From Actinomycetota bacterium (GTDB taxonomy: Bacteria > Actinomycetota > Thermoleophilia > Miltoncostaeales > Miltoncostaeaceae), in contig CAUJCX010000037.1 of NCBI GenBank assembly GCA_963169235.1, forward strand, positions 1 to 33,624: a DNA stretch of 33,624 bases, given 5' to 3'. Below, piece after piece: positions 29,402-33,624 of the stretch (the stretch's first letter is position 1; every line of letters begins with the position of its first letter). The notes under the pieces were generated by a model. That model was not told the DNA's origin. It saw only the letters and a program-made list of their open reading frames with translations, and ran no database searches. The position numbers were made by a program, and so were the translations under genes.

Positions 29402-30895
29402 GTGAGCGGCTACACCGCACAGGTGATGCGTCACCTCGTCGACCCGGTCGGCGCGGGCCCCTTGGACGCGGCGGACGCCGTGGGCGAGTCCGGCGCCGTC
29501 GCGTGCGGCGACCAGGTGCGCATCCAGCTGTCCATCCGCGGCCGGCGGGTCACCGCCGCCCGCTTCCTGGCGTTCGGGTGCCCCGCCGCCACCGCGGCCG
29601 CCAGCCTGGCCTGCGAGCGGCTCAGCGGGGCGACGCTCGACGAGGGGCTGTCGCTGTCGGCCACCGACCTCGACCGGGGCCTCGGGGGTTTGGGCGCCGC
29701 CCGCCGCCACGGCGCCGACCTGGTGGCCGACGCGGTGGCCCGGGCGTTCGAGGGGTGGTTCTCGGCGCGCCTCGGCGACGCCGGCATCCCCCTGCGCCGC
29801 GACCGCATCGCGGTGGCGATGTCGGGCGGGGTCGACTCGGCTGTCGCCGCGCTGCTGCTGCGCGATGCGGGCTGGGACGTGGTGGGCGTGACCATGCGGC
29901 TGTGGCACGATCCCGCCGCCGCGGCCGCCGAGCGCTCGTGCTGCTCGCCCGAGACCATGCGCATGGCCCGCGAGACGTCCCACGCGCTCGGCATCCCCCA
30001 CGTCGCCATCGACGCGGCCGACGCGTTCCGCCAGGGCGTGGTGGACGGGTTCATCGAGGGCTACGCCAAGGGGCTCACGCCCAACCCGTGCGTCGTGTGC
30101 AACGGCTCGGTGCGGTTCCGCCTGCTGGCCCAGGCGGCCGCGCTGGTGGGGGCCCGCGGCCTGGCCACCGGCCACTACGCCCGCGTGGTCCGCACGGGCG
30201 GGACGGCCACCATCGCCGCCGCCCGCGACGCCGCCAAGGACCAGAGCTACATGCTGGCGATGCTGCCGCCGGCCGTCGTCGCGCGCCTGCAGTTCCCCCT
30301 GGGCGACCTCACGAAGACCGAGGTGCGCGAGCGTGCCCGCTGCGCGTCGCTGGTGGCCGCCGAGGCGGTGGAGAGCCAGGAGGTGTGCTTCGTCGGCCAA
30401 GGCGGCTACGTGCCCTTCCTCGAGCGTAACGCGGGCCTGGCCGACCGCCCCGGCGACATCGTCGACGCCGACGGCGTGCCGGTGGGGCGCCACCACGGCT
30501 ACTGGCGGTTCACGGTGGGGCAGCGCAAGGGCATCGGCGTCGCCGGCCCTGAGCCCCTGTACGTGCTGGGCACCGACGCCGCCGCCAACCGCGTCACCGT
30601 CGGCCCGCGGACGGCGCTGGCGTCGCGGCGCGTCGAGCTGGTCGACGTGGTGTGTCACGCCCCGCTCGACCCCGGCCACGCGTTCGAGCTGCGCGTGCGG
30701 TACCGTGGTCGTCCCCTGGCGGGGCGTTCGCTCACGCCCACCGACGACGCGTCGGCCGTGATCGAGTTGGACGACGCCACCGACGGCGTCGCGCCCGGTC
30801 AGACCGCCGTGGTGTACCAGGACGGCCGGGTGATCGCGGCGGGTACCATCGCGACGTCACACTCCCCACACGAGGTGTCCTGTGGACTGGTCTGA
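29402..30895 (+). CDS. mnmA: NifU/IscU-like scaffold domain fused to tRNA 2-thiouridylase MnmA
   Basis: 497 aa; ordinary MnmA is about 360. Residues 1-120 are a NifU_N/IscU-type domain: YTAQVMRHLVDP, VACGDQVRIQLSI (Cys35, Asp37), FGCPAATAAASLACE (Cys60), TLDEGL, and RHGADLVADAV where IscU has HCS, so the third cysteine is Gly104 after His103. Residues 133-497 are MnmA: P-loop AMSGGVDSAVAAL, CCS at 180-182, TPNPCVVCN (Cys230, Cys233), GHYARV, DQSYML, SQEVCFV with catalytic-type Cys329, and the C-terminal beta domain. It thiolates U34 of tRNAs for Glu, Gln and Lys. The fusion suggests direct sulfur or Fe-S supply to the enzyme. Recent work describes some MnmA proteins as Fe-S dependent. The stop overlaps the next gene by 14 bases. 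Confidence 0.93.
   Translation: MSGYTAQVMRHLVDPVGAGPLDAADAVGESGAVACGDQVRIQLSIRGRRVTAARFLAFGCPAATAAASLACERLSGATLDEGLSLSATDLDRGLGGLGAARRHGADLVADAVARAFEGWFSARLGDAGIPLRRDRIAVAMSGGVDSAVAALLLRDAGWDVVGVTMRLWHDPAAAAAERSCCSPETMRMARETSHALGIPHVAIDAADAFRQGVVDGFIEGYAKGLTPNPCVVCNGSVRFRLLAQAAALVGARGLATGHYARVVRTGGTATIAAARDAAKDQSYMLAMLPPAVVARLQFPLGDLTKTEVRERARCASLVAAEAVESQEVCFVGQGGYVPFLERNAGLADRPGDIVDADGVPVGRHHGYWRFTVGQRKGIGVAGPEPLYVLGTDAAANRVTVGPRTALASRRVELVDVVCHAPLDPGHAFELRVRYRGRPLAGRSLTPTDDASAVIELDDATDGVAPGQTAVVYQDGRVIAAGTIATSHSPHEVSCGLV
30844..30849 (+). promoter_or_regulatory. Possible internal -10 box before the DUF948-like gene
   Basis: TACCAT in GGGTACCATCGCG, inside the end of mnmA and 32 bases before the GTG at 30882. 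It resembles the box ahead of alaS (GGTACCATC). Confidence 0.3.
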
Positions 30896-31406
30896 GGTTC
30901 TGAAAGCCGCGCTGTCGTTCTTCCTGGTGATCACCGGGCTGGCGCTGGCGTACCTGTTCGTCCGCATGGCCGGGGTGTTCTCGCGTCTCAGCATCACGAT
31001 GGTGCGGGTGACCGACGAGGTGGTGCCGATCCTCAACAAGGGCCAGACCACCATGGACGGCGTCAACCGCGAGATGGACCGCGTCGACGAGATCATGGTG
31101 TCGGCCGTGCACGGCGCGAAGGGCGCCGAGCAGACCATGGTGACGCTGACCAACGCGGTGTCGGCGCCCGTGCGCAAGCTGTCGGGCCTCGCGGCCGGCC
31201 TCAAGGAGGCGGGGCAGACGTTCCAGGCCCGTCGCCGCATCGACGCGATGGAGCGGGGCACCGCCCCCGGCCCCGGCGCCACGGCACCGCCCCCGCCCGC
31301 GCCGGCTGCGCCCATGGCGTCCGCGCCCACGCCCCCGGCGGGTCGGGGCTTCCGCACGACGGGGCAGGAAGTGCCGCCTCGGACCGTGCCCGGGTCGGAG
31401 GGCTAG
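30882..31406 (+). CDS. DUF948-like single-pass membrane protein
   Basis: 174 aa, GTG start with GAGG 7 bases ahead, overlapping mnmA by 14 bases. One N-terminal membrane segment (VLKAALSFFLVITGLALAYLFVRMA) is followed by a long helical, probably coiled-coil region (LSITMVRVTDEVVPILNKGQ, VNREMDRVDEIMVSAVHGAKG) and a proline/alanine-rich tail. This matches DUF948-type proteins encoded before alaS in many actinobacteria. Function unknown; the coiled coil would face one side of the membrane. Confidence 0.75.
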   Translation: MDWSEVLKAALSFFLVITGLALAYLFVRMAGVFSRLSITMVRVTDEVVPILNKGQTTMDGVNREMDRVDEIMVSAVHGAKGAEQTMVTLTNAVSAPVRKLSGLAAGLKEAGQTFQARRRIDAMERGTAPGPGATAPPPPAPAAPMASAPTPPAGRGFRTTGQEVPPRTVPGSEG

Positions 31407-31634
31407 ATGGCGCTCAAGAAGCTCGCTGCGCTGGGCCTCGTGGGGTGGATCTACTCCAAGGGGCCGCGCGACCCGCGCGAGTGGCCTGCATTCCTGGGCG
31501 AGCAGGTGGCGCTGCTCAAGGAGCAGGCGCGCGAGGCGGCCGACGCCGGCAAGCGGGCCAACGAGCGGCGCCAGCACCAGCTCGAGCGCGAGGTGGCCGA
31601 GGCGATGGGACAGGAGCCCCCGCCGCGTCCGTGA
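31407..31634 (+). CDS. Small helical protein between DUF948-like gene and alaS
   Basis: 75 aa, ATG immediately after the previous stop (TAGATG). Only the first residues are hydrophobic (LKKLAALGLVGWIYS); the rest is a charged helix, EQVALLKEQAREAADAGKRANERRQHQLEREVAEAM, probably coiled coil. The same small gene is commonly found in this position in actinobacteria. Function unknown; association with the DUF948-like protein is likely by context. Confidence 0.7.
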   Translation: MALKKLAALGLVGWIYSKGPRDPREWPAFLGEQVALLKEQAREAADAGKRANERRQHQLEREVAEAMGQEPPPRP

Positions 31635-31673
31635 CGGGCGGTGGGCGCGTCGTGACGGCGGACGGCGTGCTGG

Positions 31674-31679
31674 TACCAT
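31674..31679 (+). promoter_or_regulatory. -10 box of alaS
   Basis: TACCAT ends 10 bases before the ATG at 31690, giving a nearly leaderless message. No Shine-Dalgarno site is visible. Confidence 0.4.
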
Positions 31680-31689
31680 CGGCGGTCGC

Positions 31690-33624
31690 ATGAACTCGCA
31701 TCAGATCCGTCGGGCATACCTCGACTACTTCATCCGCAACGGCCACCGCGAGGTGCCGTCGGCGTCGCTCGTGCCGTTCGACGACGACCCGTCCGTGCTG
31801 CTGACCATCGCCGGCATGCAGCCGCTGAAGGCGTACTTCATGGGCACCGAGGACCCGCCCGCCCCGCGGCTGACCTCGTGCCAGAAGTGCTTCCGCACGG
31901 GTGACATCGACCAGATCGGGCACACCGCCCGGCACCTCACGTTCTTCGAGATGCTCGGCAACTTCTCGCTGGGCGACTACTTCAAGAAGGAGGCCATCCG
32001 GTTCGCCTGGGAGGTCTCCACCGAGGTCTACCAGCTCGACCCGGAGCAGATCTGGATCACGGTGTTCGAGGGCATGGACGGCGTGCCGGCCGACGACGAG
32101 GCCGTCGAGTACTGGGTCGAGCACGGCATGCCCCGCGAGCGCATCCAGCGCCTCGGCGAGGCCGACAACTTCTGGAAGGCGGGCCCCACCGGCCCGTGCG
32201 GGCCCAACACCGAGCTGTACGTCGATCGCGGGCCGTCGTTCGGTCCGGACGGGGGCCCCGTCGTGGGCGGCGACCGGTTCCTGGAGTACTGGAACCTGGT
32301 CTTCATGCAGTACGAGCGCGACCAGGACGGGCGCCTGAGCGACCTGCCCGCGCAGAACATCGACACGGGGGCGGGCCTCGAGCGCATCGCGGCCATCCTG
32401 CAGGACAAGGCGTCGGTGTTCGAGACCGACGCGTTCTGGCCGCTGATCGAGTGGGGCCAGCAGGCCGCGGGCGTCGGCTACGGCAAGGTGGAGCGGGTCG
32501 ACCGCAGCCTGCGCGTGCTGGCCGACCACGGCCGCGCGATGACGTTCTTGGCCACGGACGGCGTGCGCCCGTCCAACGAGGGTCGCGGGTTCGTGCTGCG
32601 CCGCATCACGCGGCGGGCCGTGTCGGAGGCCGCCCACCTGGGCCTCGAGCCCACGGCGGTGCTGGGCCTGGTGGATGTGGTCGCCGAGCGCTGGGGCGAC
32701 GCGTACCCCAGCCTGCGCGAGCGGCGCGAGGACGTGCGCGACACGCTGGGCGCGGAGGCGGAGCAGTTCGCCCGCACGCTGCAGGCGGGCCGGGCCCTCC
32801 TGGCCGACGTGGTCGAGCGCTCCGCGGCGACGGGTCAGGTGTCGGGCGACGACGCGTTCCGCCTGCACGACACGTACGGCTTCCCGCTGGACCTCACCCA
32901 GGAGGCGGCCAGCGACGCGGGCCTCACCGTCGACACCGACGGGTTCGAGGCGCTGATGGCCGACCAGCGAGAGCGCTCCCGGGCGGGCTCCGCCCAGGCC
33001 GGTCAGACCAGTCTGGCCGTGCGCGCCGCGGGCCTCGCCCGCCGGCAGCGCACCCGCTTCGTCGGCTACGACGAGCTGGCGGCCGACGCCGAGGTGGTGG
33101 GCGTGGAGGACCTCGAGGACGGCGAGCAGCTGGTGCGCCTCGACACGTCCCCGTTCTACGCGCAGGGCGGCGGCCAGGTGAGTGACGCCGGCCGGCTGGT
33201 GGCCGACGACGGCGTGCGCGACGTGCGCGACGTGCTGCGCGTCGGCGGCGACCAGGTGCTGCGGGTGGCCGGCGCTCCGCTGGCCGTGGGCACCCGCGTG
33301 CGGGCCGAGGTGGACGGCGCGGCGCGCGCGGCGACCCAGGGGCACCACACGGCCACGCACATCCTGCACTGGGCGCTGCGCGACCAGCTGGGCACCACGG
33401 TGCAGCAGGCGGGCTCGTACGTGGGGCCCGACAAGCTGCGCTTCGACGTCACCCACCGGGGCAAGATCCCGCCCGACGTGCTTGCCGAGGTCGAGCGCAT
33501 GGTGAACGCGCGCATCGACGAGGACGCCCCCGTGACGTGGAGCGAGATGCCCAAGGCCGACGCCGACGCCCGCGGCGCCATCGGCCTGTTCGGCGAGAAG
33601 TACGGCGACGTGGTGCGCGTGGTG
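31690..33624 (+). CDS. alaS: Alanyl-tRNA synthetase (3' end outside window)
   Basis: 645 codons to the window edge, still open; full AlaRS is about 870 aa. The catalytic domain starts MNSHQIRRAYLDYF and includes PSASLVP, TIAGMQPLKAYFMG, SCQKCFRTGDID, HLTFFEMLGNFSLGDYFKKEAI and GPTGPCGPNTELY. NIDTGAGLERI and GRGFVLRRITRRAV follow, then the editing domain with FYAQGGGQVSD and the zinc motif HHTATHILH. The second zinc motif and the C-terminal domain would lie beyond the edge. It charges tRNA-Ala and clears mischarged Ser or Gly. Confidence 0.97.
   Translation, partial: MNSHQIRRAYLDYFIRNGHREVPSASLVPFDDDPSVLLTIAGMQPLKAYFMGTEDPPAPRLTSCQKCFRTGDIDQIGHTARHLTFFEMLGNFSLGDYFKKEAIRFAWEVSTEVYQLDPEQIWITVFEGMDGVPADDEAVEYWVEHGMPRERIQRLGEADNFWKAGPTGPCGPNTELYVDRGPSFGPDGGPVVGGDRFLEYWNLVFMQYERDQDGRLSDLPAQNIDTGAGLERIAAILQDKASVFETDAFWPLIEWGQQAAGVGYGKVERVDRSLRVLADHGRAMTFLATDGVRPSNEGRGFVLRRITRRAVSEAAHLGLEPTAVLGLVDVVAERWGDAYPSLRERREDVRDTLGAEAEQFARTLQAGRALLADVVERSAATGQVSGDDAFRLHDTYGFPLDLTQEAASDAGLTVDTDGFEALMADQRERSRAGSAQAGQTSLAVRAAGLARRQRTRFVGYDELAADAEVVGVEDLEDGEQLVRLDTSPFYAQGGGQVSDAGRLVADDGVRDVRDVLRVGGDQVLRVAGAPLAVGTRVRAEVDGAARAATQGHHTATHILHWALRDQLGTTVQQAGSYVGPDKLRFDVTHRGKIPPDVLAEVERMVNARIDEDAPVTWSEMPKADADARGAIGLFGEKYGDVVRVV

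Noticed and set aside
31690-33624. Truncated alaS as a pseudogene
   Set aside because: The frame is open to the last base of the window; the missing end is only a window effect.
1-33624. CRISPR arrays, insertion sequences, prophage genes, rRNA
   Set aside because: No regularly spaced repeats, transposase or integrase motifs, phage proteins or rRNA stretches were seen on either strand.

Overview
The window is very GC-rich (about 70% or more), densely coded and almost free of intergenic DNA, with many GTGA or ATGA stop/start overlaps. The gene content points to an actinobacterium, most likely class Thermoleophilia (Solirubrobacterales or Gaiellales relatives). Grounds are the mnmA - DUF948-like - small protein - alaS order, TANNNT -10 boxes with several apparently leaderless starts, GC3 near 95% in core genes, and secreted proteins with NGW...PV...C and YNVQ...WFRPR domains that I associate with that class. 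The lineage call is an inference.

Layout. 1-2989: two tandem paralogous secreted proteins with Ig/Fn3-like domains; the first is cut by the window edge. 3012-4301: a Fur-family regulator without the structural-zinc cysteines, convergent with a four-helix membrane protein. 4438-6802 (minus): a complete polar amino-acid ABC importer (ATPase, permease, lipoprotein receptor). 6895-11863 (minus): two tandem paralogous membrane PAS-GGDEF-EAL cyclic-di-GMP enzymes behind one promoter that carries a palindrome. 12017-12199 (minus): tRNA-Gln(CTG) and tRNA-Glu(CTC), followed by a strong hairpin. 12266-15843 (minus): a two-subunit ABC exporter.

15844-18145 is a lower-quality accessory stretch. It holds small membrane proteins, a mazE-like antitoxin followed by what reads as a truncated MazF/PIN-toxin chimera, and an intact vapBC pair. 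From 18146 everything except two small genes is on the plus strand: a lipoprotein; a translationally coupled run ftcD - small membrane protein - hisS - aspS - anchored beta-rich protein (18734-24178); a coupled phosphoketolase-acetate kinase pair (24302-27939) forming the pentose/hexose-phosphate to acetyl-phosphate to acetate plus ATP route; two small minus-strand hypotheticals; a thioredoxin-like lipoprotein behind a structured 5' leader; and a NifU/IscU-MnmA fusion, a DUF948-like protein, a small protein and the 5' part of alaS, which runs off the window.

The most unusual items are the fusion of a Fe-S scaffold domain (with one of three cysteine ligands lost) to the tRNA 2-thiolase MnmA, the MazF/PIN toxin chimera, the leader RNA that buries a Shine-Dalgarno site in a hairpin, the Fur protein without cysteine pairs, and the palindrome over the c-di-GMP operon promoter. 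No CRISPR array, insertion sequence, prophage or rRNA was seen.
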